A stretch of DNA of 64,000 nt from UBA1715 sp045615765. GTDB lineage: Bacteria > Bacteroidota > Bacteroidia > Bacteroidales > UBA1715. A model generated the notes under the pieces. The model made no database searches. It saw only the letters and a program-made list of their open reading frames with translations, and was not told the DNA's origin. Shown here piece by piece: positions 9,462 to 17,939 of the stretch (position 1 is its first letter; each line of letters begins with the position of its first letter). The stretch covers positions 1-64,000 of the forward strand of contig JAZLFM010000053.1 in NCBI GenBank assembly GCA_045615765.1, read 5' to 3'. Made by a program: the position numbers and the translations under genes.

Positions 9462-10221
9462 ATTCGGCTATATCTTTTGAGATGGTCATATTATATTTCT
9501 TGATGTATTTCCCGATTGGTGTAATCATAAATCTTGATGTTCCAATGTTTATCTTGTCTAATTGCAAAGCCTTTACCCAAGGATGGTTTGCTTTTTCTGC
9601 CATATAGAGAAATAATCGTTTTACTTTTTGAGATGTACAGGATTCCAACAATTGTTGTACTAATTTTGGTCGCAAGGTCGTTAAACTCTCCATTATGTAA
9701 TATATGTCAAGTAACGATGACGAAGCATCGGGCATATTCAAACATTCAAAAAAAGCACGTTCCGGAGAAGAGACGAGCAAATCAAGTTTATCTATCGACA
9801 TTGTTTCAACACCCAACAAATCGTTGCCGAGAAAGGATGTCTTCATATATTTAATGGTCATATCCCAATTATTGTTCAGCAGCCACGATGGCAATTTGTT
9901 ATTTTTGTCGGTAAAAAGGAATGCTTTTGGCTTACCCATAGAAAGATAATGAGAATATCCTCTAAGTTCCAGAGCTGTATATGCTCCCACAATGCATTTT
10001 TTTTTCAATTGTGTGTTGTACGATGATATTGTCGCCAATAGAGTTGGCGATGTCCCGTGTATTTTATAAACACCTTTGGATATGCGTTCTAACCAGCCAC
10101 TTTTCATATATGAATATTGTCCACGGGCATCCAATCCATTATCTGAAAGCCAAGAACCAAATAATACTGTATCACGAGGTGCATTTTTTACTATTTGCTG
10201 TATTTTTGTTGTCATTATCAA
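9454..10221 (-). CDS. AbiEi-family transcriptional repressor/antitoxin
   Basis: 255 residues. The N-terminus (about 10-60, FGSWLSDNGL to GWLERISKGVYKI) is the winged helix-turn-helix of AbiEi antitoxins. The rest is the mixed alpha/beta C-terminal antitoxin domain, with SSPERAFFECL near 150. In type IV modules AbiEi represses its own operon by binding inverted repeats and counteracts the toxin without touching it. As first gene it would set expression of all five genes down to the TIR gene. The start could be Met1 or Met3; both lie 85 bases or so after the neighbouring DUF3987 stop. Confidence 0.8.
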   Translation of the reverse strand: MIMTTKIQQIVKNAPRDTVLFGSWLSDNGLDARGQYSYMKSGWLERISKGVYKIHGTSPTLLATISSYNTQLKKKCIVGAYTALELRGYSHYLSMGKPKAFLFTDKNNKLPSWLLNNNWDMTIKYMKTSFLGNDLLGVETMSIDKLDLLVSSPERAFFECLNMPDASSSLLDIYYIMESLTTLRPKLVQQLLESCTSQKVKRLFLYMAEKANHPWVKALQLDKINIGTSRFMITPIGKYIKKYNMTISKDIAEYE

Positions 10222-10306
10222 ACTTTTTGCGAATATAAGGATAAATTTGTAGCAAATAAATAGTTTTGAATGAAAAGTGGAGCAATTCGTTTATATAGTC
10301 TTTTTT

Positions 10307-12097
10307 TTATTCAGCTCTTTCATATTTCCCGTGAGAAGAATGAATGATAATTCCCGATTGACACCAATTTTTCACAAATCTGTCTGCGGTTGTTTCGGGA
10401 ATGGTTAATGCCTGTGCAATTTCTTGAAATTGCTTTCTGTCGAATGAATTTGGAAGATTATCTAAGAATGTTTGTTTGAGTTGCGTTGCTTCTTGGATTG
10501 GATTATTGGCCGTCAAATCTTTTTTGTCGTTACAAGGAAGAGAACGATAGACCTTTTCGGTATGTTGCAAAAGAACATTTGCCATAGTTATGGCAGAACG
10601 ATAGTCGGCATCGGAACAAACCAATGTGGATGAGAAATTTCGGGTGTCGCACATTCGTAGTGTTGAAAATATCATTGCCATTCGGAATGTGATAATTCCC
10701 AAACGACGAATGGAGCCGAGAATGTCTATTCCAAGCATAGAAGCATAGTTTTGTTGTATATCCTTGAAAAACTCGTTGAAATCCCGTCGTTGAGGTTCGG
10801 AGAAACAAAAACGAATCGGCTGCATAGACTTTAGTTCGTTGTAATAGTCTTGAAATTTAAGACCAAGCAATTCAAACGAATGGTCGTCGGTGGTATCGTC
10901 GGCATCGGAAAACACATCGTCCCACTCCATACGAATGTTCATATAGTAGAACAAAAAACGACTGAACAAACCATTTTCAGCATCAGGTATTAGATTTGTG
11001 ATTTGTCGTGGCGTTCCGGAAAGAAGAACGGAAAATTTTGGTTTGTCGAGTTCAACAAATTCGTTTTCCTTACGGCGATTGTAGGAAATTGGCTCGTGGT
11101 GGAACGCCTTGCGAAGTCCATCGGAAAAATTACCAAAATCAGAGTTGAATGTGTTTGCGAGTGTGTCGCCTTCGGTTTCGAACATCAAACCAACACCCTC
11201 GTTGTCGTAGAGAACTTTGTAAACCGATGTTGCACTACTATTGGCAGGCATAAAAAGCGTTCGCAAAGGCGGTTCTACTGGTTGTTCGTATTCGGCGCTT
11301 TTCCTGTTGGCAACGTATTCCGCTTGCTTGCGTTTGTATTCCTCGTATTCCAATTTGTTGAGTTCCCGAAGATGTTTTTGTATGGGTTCAACAAGTTTGC
11401 GACACAAGGACAAACGACCTTTTCCGGCTGAAGCCTGTGCTGTAATGAACACAAATAGATTGGGAAAAACTTCACGTTTGTTGTAAACGCCGTAGATGTT
11501 GGGCAAACAGGCAGAAAAGACAGTTAAAGAACCTAAAATTAAGAGGCCGGCATCTTCATCGGATTTTGATTTGGAAACTATTTGCGAAAGCAAATACGGA
11601 AGATTGTCTTTGATGAGGTTTGAAAATGTCGGCATCGGCGTTTCGTTGCCAAAATCTTCATTCTGCATTGGTGAAGATATTGGAGATTTTGAAGATATTG
11701 AAGATTTAGAGGCTTTTATTTCTCCAATATTGTCAAAAATTCCAATAAAATCAGCGAGGATTTTTGGCGTTTTTGACAGCAGAATACTAATTCCCGCTTT
11801 TTTGGCAAGGAAAAAAAGAGTTTTGATAGTCACCCCCGATTTGTTGGAAGAAAGGCATTTGTTGTATTGTTCGTTGGTTTCTTTTTCGGTGTAGTTGTGA
11901 TAGAAACGGCTTAGACGTTGAAAAAACGGTCTGCCGTTTTCACCCAAAGCATCGACAAGAGCAAAGCCAAGTTGCAGCCATTCGGAATATGTTGGTGCAA
12001 TATCAACCGAAGCGGATTCAATACGGGAAGTGATTTCCTCAACTGCGTCGGATATATCGTTATTCTTCCATTGCTGGGGATAGAATGGTTTTTTCAT
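10307..12097 (-). CDS. DUF3987 / primase-C-terminal-like replication protein of a mobile element
   Basis: 596 residues. Residues 1-105 (WLQLGFALVDALGENGRPFF to the end of the segment) resemble the primase C-terminal PriCT-type helical domain. From about 165 on the sequence is DUF3987, a P-loop-like domain with ITAQASAGKGRLS at 218-230 and LMFETEGDTLANTF near 300. Such proteins with a VirE-N partner are typical of Bacteroidota integrative elements and probably serve element replication. It overlaps the VirE-N-like gene by 38 bases. A winged-helix-like tail ends the protein. It is the last element-type gene before the AbiE operon. Confidence 0.8.
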   Translation of the reverse strand: MKKPFYPQQWKNNDISDAVEEITSRIESASVDIAPTYSEWLQLGFALVDALGENGRPFFQRLSRFYHNYTEKETNEQYNKCLSSNKSGVTIKTLFFLAKKAGISILLSKTPKILADFIGIFDNIGEIKASKSSISSKSPISSPMQNEDFGNETPMPTFSNLIKDNLPYLLSQIVSKSKSDEDAGLLILGSLTVFSACLPNIYGVYNKREVFPNLFVFITAQASAGKGRLSLCRKLVEPIQKHLRELNKLEYEEYKRKQAEYVANRKSAEYEQPVEPPLRTLFMPANSSATSVYKVLYDNEGVGLMFETEGDTLANTFNSDFGNFSDGLRKAFHHEPISYNRRKENEFVELDKPKFSVLLSGTPRQITNLIPDAENGLFSRFLFYYMNIRMEWDDVFSDADDTTDDHSFELLGLKFQDYYNELKSMQPIRFCFSEPQRRDFNEFFKDIQQNYASMLGIDILGSIRRLGIITFRMAMIFSTLRMCDTRNFSSTLVCSDADYRSAITMANVLLQHTEKVYRSLPCNDKKDLTANNPIQEATQLKQTFLDNLPNSFDRKQFQEIAQALTIPETTADRFVKNWCQSGIIIHSSHGKYERAE

Positions 12098-12704
12098 GAT
12101 GTTCTAATATTGCGGGATTTATAAAAATGGATTGGTCGTAAGGAAGATAACAAGCACGGGAAATGTCTTTCCCAGATGTGTCGATTTGTATTCGGTAGGT
12201 TTGCCGAATGTATTTTTCTACAGCCTGAAAGTAATCCAAATGGCTTGCGTAGAATGCCGATTTCGTGTCGCGAACTTCGATGGGAATAACCCATTTCAAG
12301 CCATTGCCCGATGGACTACGGAAAAGCAGCATTGTTTCAAAATATTCGTCTTGTAATAGTTTGTAACGAAGTAATTCAACAGACGGATATGATTTTTCAG
12401 CAGCGAAAGCTGTTGGACATTCATAGGAATACAGCCCATCAAAATCAATGCAGAGAAGATTTGAATGTTCCATAAGGTGTTTGTCTTTCCGTTCGGAGAA
12501 AACCCCAGAGAACGTACAATAATCAAAATTACAGCCCTTATATTTTTGAGCCAGCTTTTTATCTGTCAAAGTGCGCAAATGTTCGGTACGAACTTTTGCA
12601 AAATCACCACGAATATAGTTGTAAATGTCGATAAGAGAAAACGAAGAATACGGTTTGGTGTTGCTGATTGGTGATTTGAAAAAAGAGAATCTACTTTCTT
12701 CCAT
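12060..12704 (-). CDS. VirE N-terminal domain / BT4734-like protein
   Basis: 214 residues resembling the BT4734/VirE-N domain found in Bacteroidota mobile elements. Visible blocks are HSNLLCIDFDGL near 82, ETMLLFRSPSGNGLKW near 120 and DTSGKDISRACYLPYD near 178; the acidic pair in CIDFDG and the GNGLKW strand recall an archaeo-eukaryotic primase/RRM fold. In many genomes this domain and DUF3987 are one polypeptide. Here they are split, with the downstream start inside the upstream 3' end (38-base overlap), so the pair probably acts as one complex. Confidence 0.75.
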   Translation of the reverse strand: MEESRFSFFKSPISNTKPYSSFSLIDIYNYIRGDFAKVRTEHLRTLTDKKLAQKYKGCNFDYCTFSGVFSERKDKHLMEHSNLLCIDFDGLYSYECPTAFAAEKSYPSVELLRYKLLQDEYFETMLLFRSPSGNGLKWVIPIEVRDTKSAFYASHLDYFQAVEKYIRQTYRIQIDTSGKDISRACYLPYDQSIFINPAILEHHEKTILSPAMEE

Positions 12705-12921
12705 GTGGTTTTTGAAAAATTGAGTTTAATACATCTTCAATGTCCTGTCGTTTGTAATAGATTTTATTACCAAGTTTTGTATAAGGAATCACGCCACGAG
12801 TGCGTAATTCCTGTAGTGTTCGCAAAGAAATATGAAGCTGCGTTGTTACATCCTGGTTGTCAATCCAATTGTCGGACAACTTAGTTGTTTTAGCGAAAGG
12901 ACAAACAAAGGGTTGATTCAT
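12691..12921 (-). CDS. helix-turn-helix (excisionase/MerR-like) DNA-binding protein
   Basis: 76 residues with one HTH_17-type motif: DNQDVTTQLHISLRTLQELR, then GVIPYTKLGNKIYYKRQDIE, where the YYKRQDIE wing is typical. These small proteins are commonly excisionase or directionality factors of Bacteroidota integrative elements. Its 3' end overlaps the VirE-N gene by 14 bases and it follows another HTH gene after one base, so it belongs to the same transcript as the replication genes. Confidence 0.8.
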   Translation of the reverse strand: MNQPFVCPFAKTTKLSDNWIDNQDVTTQLHISLRTLQELRTRGVIPYTKLGNKIYYKRQDIEDVLNSIFQKPHGRK

Positions 12922-12922
12922 A

Positions 12923-13261
12923 TTAGAAACGTTTATGTGAGTTTAGATACAATTGAACTTGATTCTGAATGGAATTATTATCCGAGAGCATCCAGTTATC
13001 AATTTCGGATTTAAGAAAAAATAATTTTTTTCCTCGTTTGTGAAATGGGATTATTCGTTTGTTCGCCCATTCATACACTGTTTGCTGTGCTGGTTTATCA
13101 GGTAGATATTCACATAGTTCTTTCAAATTGTACCATTTTTCGGAATTTTCCACCCCTGATTGTAGGATTTCAATTTTTTTGAGAATTTCATTTACACAAA
13201 TTTGAAGGTTTGCGACCGCTTTGGGTAAGCAATCAAAAGAGACACCGTTTTCTGTTGTCAT
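12923..13261 (-). CDS. helix-turn-helix excisionase-family protein
   Basis: 112 residues. The N-terminal half is a short coiled coil (CVNEILKKIEILQSG). The C-terminal half has the HTH_17 pattern: WYNLKELCEYLPDKPAQQTV, then YEWANKRIIPFHKRGKKLFF, then LKSEIDNWM. It probably controls excision or transcription of the element. It is first in the transcript that runs to the DUF3987 gene, one base before the smaller HTH gene, and follows a 327-bp regulatory gap. Confidence 0.8.
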   Translation of the reverse strand: MTTENGVSFDCLPKAVANLQICVNEILKKIEILQSGVENSEKWYNLKELCEYLPDKPAQQTVYEWANKRIIPFHKRGKKLFFLKSEIDNWMLSDNNSIQNQVQLYLNSHKRF

Positions 13262-13588
13262 AAGAAAAATTTTAAATTACACATTATTTTATGTTTATAG
13301 GATTTGGTATTGTGGTGAACACCTCTTCTTTAAACGAGGGCAAATGTATATAAAAAAAGCTATGTTTTTTCTCGGTTGACAAGTGTGGAATTGACACTAA
13401 CAGGCGATTTTGGCAAAAAAACAGACTTTTTTTACGTTTATTTTTGCTCTTTTATCGTTGTTTACATTTTTAGCCTAATTTTTTTTTGAAAAAAATTCAA
13501 AATTCTTCAAAATTGACATAAAAATAGCCCCAAAATCAAGAGTTTTGAGGCTGTAAATAGGCAAGAAAGATTATTATTTCTGCGTGTT
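13262..13588. other. intergenic control region of the integrative element
   Basis: No gene is seen. It lies between the 3' end of the integrase gene and the 5' end of the HTH/replication transcript. It contains a terminator-like hairpin at 13526-13552, a near-palindrome GGTGAACACC around 13313 and AT-rich tracts that could hold the promoter of the replication transcript. Confidence 0.5.
13526..13552 (-). terminator. terminator after the integrase gene
   Basis: Read on the minus strand: AGCCTCAAAA, 7-base loop, TTTTGGGGCT, followed by a T-rich run. One mismatched pair in a 10-bp stem. Confidence 0.55.
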
Positions 13589-14671
13589 TTATAGTTTTAT
13601 CTTTATGGATTCTGCTGCAACACGCTTTTTATCATCAACAAGATGAGCATAGATTTGAGTTGTTGCAACATTTCTATGGGTAAGCATTTTTGAAACGGTG
13701 TAAACATCGTTTCCATTGGTAATAAGCAATGTTGCAAACGTATGACGGAAACAGTGAAATGTGATGTGTTTGGTTATACCAGCATCGGAAAGCCATTTCT
13801 TTATACAACGTCTTATTTCATCATAAGTCACATTGAAAATTGGTCCTATTGATGGTTCTCCACAAAGTTCGTAAGCTTCTTGAGAAATTGGATTCAACAT
13901 ATCGGCTTTTGTCTTTTCTGTTCTTTTTCGAATGCACCAACCACCATCAGGAAATGATTCTATATGTTCCCAACGAAGTGTTAAAATATCACTTTTACGT
14001 AAACCAGTTAAACAAGAAAATAAAGAAGCTCGTTTTACAATGTCATTTTTGCAAGGTGTTTCGTATAGTTTACGCACTTCATCGATTGTTAGGAATTCTT
14101 TTTGTGGAGTACACGTTTCTATAGGTTCAAGATAGTCATTAATATTTTCGGCAATAAGTTTCCTTTTGTATAAAGTCGCCAACATAGCGCGGAACGTACT
14201 CCAATAGGCAGACGCAGAATTTACACTTATTGAAAGTTCATCGCCCAATAAGTATTCCCGAAACCTATTACAAAAATCAATGGTGACATCTCTAAACGTG
14301 CAATTGTTGTGTGTGAATTTTTCAAAATGTTTGGCCGTAATCAACCAACGTTCGTTGTGATGGAGAGATTCTTCTTGTATATAGGAATTAAAGTCTGCTT
14401 TCTCCATAGTTTTATCAATAAAACCATATTGTTGGCTGAGAATGGAAAGTTCTCGCTGTGCCCGGATACCTTCAGCAATTTGCAGTTTGTCGGCATTTGC
14501 TTTTTTCTCAATTGCACTTTGTGGATTCTTGATTAAATAAATACCCAAATACTCTCGGCGTGTTTTCTCCATTGTTCGAGGATTGGTAATTGGTGGGTAG
14601 AAATCAAGATATAGCGTTATAGTGCCACTTGGTAATTCTCTTTTTCGTAGTGTTACTTTTGTACTTGACAT
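13589..14671 (-). CDS. tyrosine recombinase/integrase
   Basis: 360 residues. An N-terminal arm-type domain (about 1-90) precedes a SAM-like core-binding domain (about 95-185) and the catalytic domain. Active-site residues are visible: Arg in CLTGLRKSDILTLRW, His and Arg in FHCFRHTFA, His in MLTHRN, and the nucleophile Tyr in TTQIYAH near the end. This is the typical integrase of Bacteroidota integrative elements and catalyses site-specific insertion and excision. It starts 5 bases after the multi-HTH gene. The neighbouring mnmE 3' end is a candidate target site. Confidence 0.92.
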   Translation of the reverse strand: MSSTKVTLRKRELPSGTITLYLDFYPPITNPRTMEKTRREYLGIYLIKNPQSAIEKKANADKLQIAEGIRAQRELSILSQQYGFIDKTMEKADFNSYIQEESLHHNERWLITAKHFEKFTHNNCTFRDVTIDFCNRFREYLLGDELSISVNSASAYWSTFRAMLATLYKRKLIAENINDYLEPIETCTPQKEFLTIDEVRKLYETPCKNDIVKRASLFSCLTGLRKSDILTLRWEHIESFPDGGWCIRKRTEKTKADMLNPISQEAYELCGEPSIGPIFNVTYDEIRRCIKKWLSDAGITKHITFHCFRHTFATLLITNGNDVYTVSKMLTHRNVATTQIYAHLVDDKKRVAAESIKIKL

Positions 14672-14676
14672 ATTTT

Positions 14677-15633
14677 TTATTTTTTGCGGTTTGACATAAT
14701 TGAATCCAAAACTGATTTTTCAATGTAGATATATTGCCCCCGTTTAATCTTAGGTATATTGTGTTCTCGGATAATATCATATAAATATGATCTTTTGATA
14801 TTGTATAACTGAGTTGCATCTGGAACAGAATAGTATTTCTCGTTTTCCTGCATTGAAACACCTCTAATGTCATCCCAATGTTTCTTTGAAATGAGAATGT
14901 CTTTTCCCACCCTTTTTCGAGGTATTTCCTTGTTGTCAGTCAATATTTCATAGACACGAGGTCTTTTCAAATTAAATTGCTCAACGATTTGAGAAACCGT
15001 GTACCAATCTCGTATTTCAACGTGTTGTTTCACATAGAGCAATTTTTTCAAATCTTCGGCATCGTAGAAAGCAACTCCCTTAATTTTGATAGGTGTAAGA
15101 TTTGCAGGTCTTATTTTATGATAAAACCAAGTGATTGATATTTTATATTTTTCTAAAGCTTCTTTCACAGATATTAAGTTTGTTTCTTTTACAATTGGAG
15201 CAGATATTTCCTTGCTACAGGCTTGAAGCAAATCTTCTTTGTTGATGCGTTTCATTCTTTTACTTGAGGAATGAACGCATATACATTTCGTCTTAATGAT
15301 GTTCATCATTGTTGGCCGAGAGACATGTAAAAGTCTTGCGGCATCGGATATTGATAGAAAGGCTTCTTGTTGCAAATCTTGAGCTAATCTTTTTTTTACT
15401 GTACGTTCTTCGATTTGTAACAATTGCGTCCGTTTGTTTTGCTTGTACAGTCGCTTAGAACACGAATCCGAACAACATTTAGTTGTGGACTTGTAAGCAT
15501 AATATTCTTTTCCGCAAAATTGACATACTTTAAGATACGTTCTGATTCTTTCCATTGGTGTTGACATATAGGACGTATTTGGGTTAATTTCTCCCATATA
15601 TTTGTAAATGTTTGTAAAAGTTTGTAAACACAC
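14677..15633 (-). CDS. zinc-finger and multi-HTH DNA-binding protein of the element
   Basis: Up to 318 residues. A short zinc-binding module (CQFCGKEY then CCSDSC) near residues 37-58 precedes three HTH_17/MerR-type modules, around LSISDAARLLHVSRPTMMN, WYTVSQIVEQFNLKRPRVYE and YSVPDATQLYNIKRSYLYD. Each has the partner strand that reads like an excisionase wing. It probably binds several sites at the element end. The start is uncertain: Met1 at 15633, or Met13 or Met22, which would leave the triple repeat at 15601-15630 outside the coding part. It directly precedes the integrase. Confidence 0.7.
   Translation of the reverse strand: MCLQTFTNIYKYMGEINPNTSYMSTPMERIRTYLKVCQFCGKEYYAYKSTTKCCSDSCSKRLYKQNKRTQLLQIEERTVKKRLAQDLQQEAFLSISDAARLLHVSRPTMMNIIKTKCICVHSSSKRMKRINKEDLLQACSKEISAPIVKETNLISVKEALEKYKISITWFYHKIRPANLTPIKIKGVAFYDAEDLKKLLYVKQHVEIRDWYTVSQIVEQFNLKRPRVYEILTDNKEIPRKRVGKDILISKKHWDDIRGVSMQENEKYYSVPDATQLYNIKRSYLYDIIREHNIPKIKRGQYIYIEKSVLDSIMSNRKK
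15601..15630. repeat. three tandem 10-bp direct repeats
   Basis: TTTGTAAATG, TTTGTAAAAG and TTTGTAAACA in direct succession at the 5' end of the multi-HTH gene. They may be arm-type binding sites for the integrase or operators for the HTH protein. Confidence 0.7.
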
Positions 15634-15682
15634 TTTTTCATATTGGGTTTATAACTGTTATAAATTCAACTAATTTGTGGTT

Positions 15683-15706
15683 GTGGTACAAATGTGGTAC
15701 AAAAAT
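15683..15706. repeat. tandem 11-bp direct repeat near the element end
   Basis: GTGGTACAAAT is followed directly by GTGGTACAAAA, between the element's outermost gene and the mnmE terminator. Position and form suit an integrase arm or directionality-factor site. Confidence 0.6.
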
Positions 15707-15744
15707 AACCAAAATAACGATAATAAAACAAAAGGTTGATTAAA

Positions 15745-15780
15745 AACAAAAAATGAAGAATGCCCGATAGTCGGGCGTTT
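15745..15780 (-). terminator. terminator downstream of mnmE
   Basis: Stem GCCCGA, loop of 3, TCGGGC at 15762-15776, extended by weaker pairs. On the minus strand it is followed by CTTCATTTTTTG, a suitable U-rich tail. Confidence 0.7.
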
Positions 15781-15822
15781 CAAGGTTTTATCCTATGTTT
15801 AGTTATGGTGGGTTATTGAGAA

Positions 15823-17223
15823 TTATTTCCCCACGCAGAAATGGGCGAAAATATTGCCTAACATCTCTTCTTCGCTGATTTCTCCAGTGATTTCTCCAAG
15901 ATAGTGAAGGACTTGTCGTAATTCAAGGCTGATAAGGTCGTTTGTTAAGCCGTTTTGAAAACCTTCGTCGATGTTATGTAGTGATTCTAACGCGTGCTGT
16001 AGTGCTTCAAAATGACGGAAATTTGTAACAATTGCATCTTCTTGGCTTATGTTGTTTGCGTTTACATCCGACAAAAGTTTTTCTATTAAGCCATCCACTG
16101 CGATTTGTTGTTTAGCAGATATGTAGATGAATTCGTCGTCATTTGATAGACCTTCGAAATCGTTTTTCTTGATAATATCTTGGTAGTCAGGAACAAGGTC
16201 AATTTTATTTATGATTAAGAAAATCTTTTTGTTTTGCGCTTGTTCCTTGATGGTTGTAATTGTTTGTTGTATTTCTTGCTTGTCGGCAGTAATGTCAAAC
16301 AAAACAAAAATGTACGAAGCCTTTTCTATATTATCGAAAGTTCTTTGTATGCCGATTCTTTCGATTTCATTCTCTGTCTCGCGAATACCAGCAGTATCAA
16401 TAAAACGGAACGTAATACCATCTATAACGATAGTATCTTCTATAACATCGCGGGTTGTGCCAGGAATAGAAGATACGATTGCTTTATCTTCGTTCAAAAT
16501 AGCATTTAACAATGTTGATTTGCCAACATTCGGTTCGCCAACAATACAAACAGGAATTCCCTTTTTAATAGCATTTCCCAATTTAAATGAAGCGACTAAT
16601 TTCTCTACTCGTTTTGTGAGGTCGCTACAAAGGTCGGTAAGTTGTTTTCTGTCGGCAAATTCAAGATCTTCTTCGCTAAAATCCAATTCTAGTTCTAATA
16701 AAGACAAGAATGTAAGTAAAACATCGCGCAAGTCTTTTAGTTCTTTTGCATAACCACCTTTCATCTGTGACATTGCGAGGTGATGCGAAGCTTTTGAATC
16801 AGAAGCAATCAGGTCAGCAACAGCTTCTGCTTGCGACAAATCTATTTTTTTATTGAGAAAAGCTCGTTGTGTAAATTCACCTGGATGTGCCAAACGAGCA
16901 CCATTTTCTATGAGTAAATTAAGAATTTCGTTTTGTATGTAGGTTGAAGCGTGGCAACTGATTTCTGCAGAATCTTCACCAGTGTAAGAATTTGGATTAT
17001 TAAAGATAGAGACTAATACAGAGTCTATGGTTTCTCCATTTTTGGTGATTTCACCGTAATAAATTTTATATCCTTGATTCTGCCAATTTTCTACATATTT
17101 GTATGGTTTGAAGATCTTTTGGATGATGTTCTTGGTTTCTTCGCCGCTAATGCGTATAACAGCAATTGCTCCTTTTCCTTGTGCTGTTGCAATCGCACAA
17201 ATAGTATTTGTTTCTGCTATCAT
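15823..17223 (-). CDS. mnmE: tRNA uridine-5-carboxymethylaminomethyl modification GTPase MnmE
   Basis: 466 residues, full length. The N-terminal folate-binding domain (TICAIATAQGKGAIAVIRIS) is followed by a helical domain with the embedded G domain: G1 GEPNVGKSTL, G2 GTTRD, G3 DTAG, G4 NKID. The C-terminus ends in FCVGK, matching the conserved C(I/V)GK motif whose Cys is functionally essential. With MnmG it modifies wobble U34 of tRNAs in the cytoplasm. It is last in the nadD-lysE-mnmE run, 2 bases after the exporter gene. An integrative element abuts its 3' end. Confidence 0.97.
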   Translation of the reverse strand: MIAETNTICAIATAQGKGAIAVIRISGEETKNIIQKIFKPYKYVENWQNQGYKIYYGEITKNGETIDSVLVSIFNNPNSYTGEDSAEISCHASTYIQNEILNLLIENGARLAHPGEFTQRAFLNKKIDLSQAEAVADLIASDSKASHHLAMSQMKGGYAKELKDLRDVLLTFLSLLELELDFSEEDLEFADRKQLTDLCSDLTKRVEKLVASFKLGNAIKKGIPVCIVGEPNVGKSTLLNAILNEDKAIVSSIPGTTRDVIEDTIVIDGITFRFIDTAGIRETENEIERIGIQRTFDNIEKASYIFVLFDITADKQEIQQTITTIKEQAQNKKIFLIINKIDLVPDYQDIIKKNDFEGLSNDDEFIYISAKQQIAVDGLIEKLLSDVNANNISQEDAIVTNFRHFEALQHALESLHNIDEGFQNGLTNDLISLELRQVLHYLGEITGEISEEEMLGNIFAHFCVGK

Positions 17224-17225
17224 GT

Positions 17226-17897
17226 TTATTTGTGTTGTATGATTGGCACATTATGTCCCGTTACGTCTTGGCCGACAGGACAGAATGCGTTATATACGGC
17301 AAATAATCCAAATAGCATAAGAATAATGCCGGCTATTTTATTTATGTAGAAGATAATTCGCAAACGAAAATATTTTCTGAAAATATTGACAAATGTTGAC
17401 AATAAGAACCAAATACTGATGGCACCACAGAATATTCCGGAAAGTAGCACTATAAGTGAATAAAGATTATCTTGTACGATACCTAAACTCGCGAATACGA
17501 TTCCGTAAAATATGATAGTTATAGGATTTGTAATTGTGAGAACAAAAACGGAAATAAAATCGGAGAGTGGGTTAGACTTCTTATATTTAAATGCTCGTGC
17601 TTGTTTTATAGTGTTTTTGAAAAACATACGTAATCCAAGGATGAAAAGTATTGCGGAACCAATCAACATAAGAAATATATGCTGTTCCTTAAAGAAATCC
17701 GACACAAGCGTTAAGCCTAGTCCGGCAATGCTGGCAAATACTGTATCAGCACAGGCTGCACCAAGTCCAGAAATAAATCCGGAAAGTCTTCCTTGTTGTA
17801 GTGTTCGTTGTATGCACAAAATTCCAATAGGTCCCATTGGAATGGAAACGAACAAGCCTATAAGCACACCTTGTATAAATATGGTTGTAGTAAGCAT
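17226..17897 (-). CDS. LysE-family amino-acid exporter-like membrane protein
   Basis: About 223 residues with six hydrophobic segments. The family opening GLFVSIPMGPIGILCIQRTL corresponds to the conserved pore helix of LysE/RhtB translocators, followed by SGLGAACADTVFASIAGLGL. Substrate is unknown; relatives export amino acids. Met8 of the longest frame (start 17897) fits the family better than Met1 (17918). It lies between nadD and mnmE with only short gaps, so it is probably co-transcribed with them. Confidence 0.82.
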   Translation of the reverse strand: MLTTTIFIQGVLIGLFVSIPMGPIGILCIQRTLQQGRLSGFISGLGAACADTVFASIAGLGLTLVSDFFKEQHIFLMLIGSAILFILGLRMFFKNTIKQARAFKYKKSNPLSDFISVFVLTITNPITIIFYGIVFASLGIVQDNLYSLIVLLSGIFCGAISIWFLLSTFVNIFRKYFRLRIIFYINKIAGIILMLFGLFAVYNAFCPVGQDVTGHNVPIIQHK

Positions 17898-17939
17898 TTC
17901 AACAAGTCTTGAAGACAAAAATAATATTTTATTATAAAA

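Noticed and set aside
13571..13585. An 11-bp stretch ATTTCTGCGTG that also occurs in the last codons of mnmE, near the end of the integrase gene
   Set aside because: It is in the opposite orientation to the mnmE copy, so it cannot be the other end of a direct attachment duplication, and a match this short can occur by chance in 64 kb.
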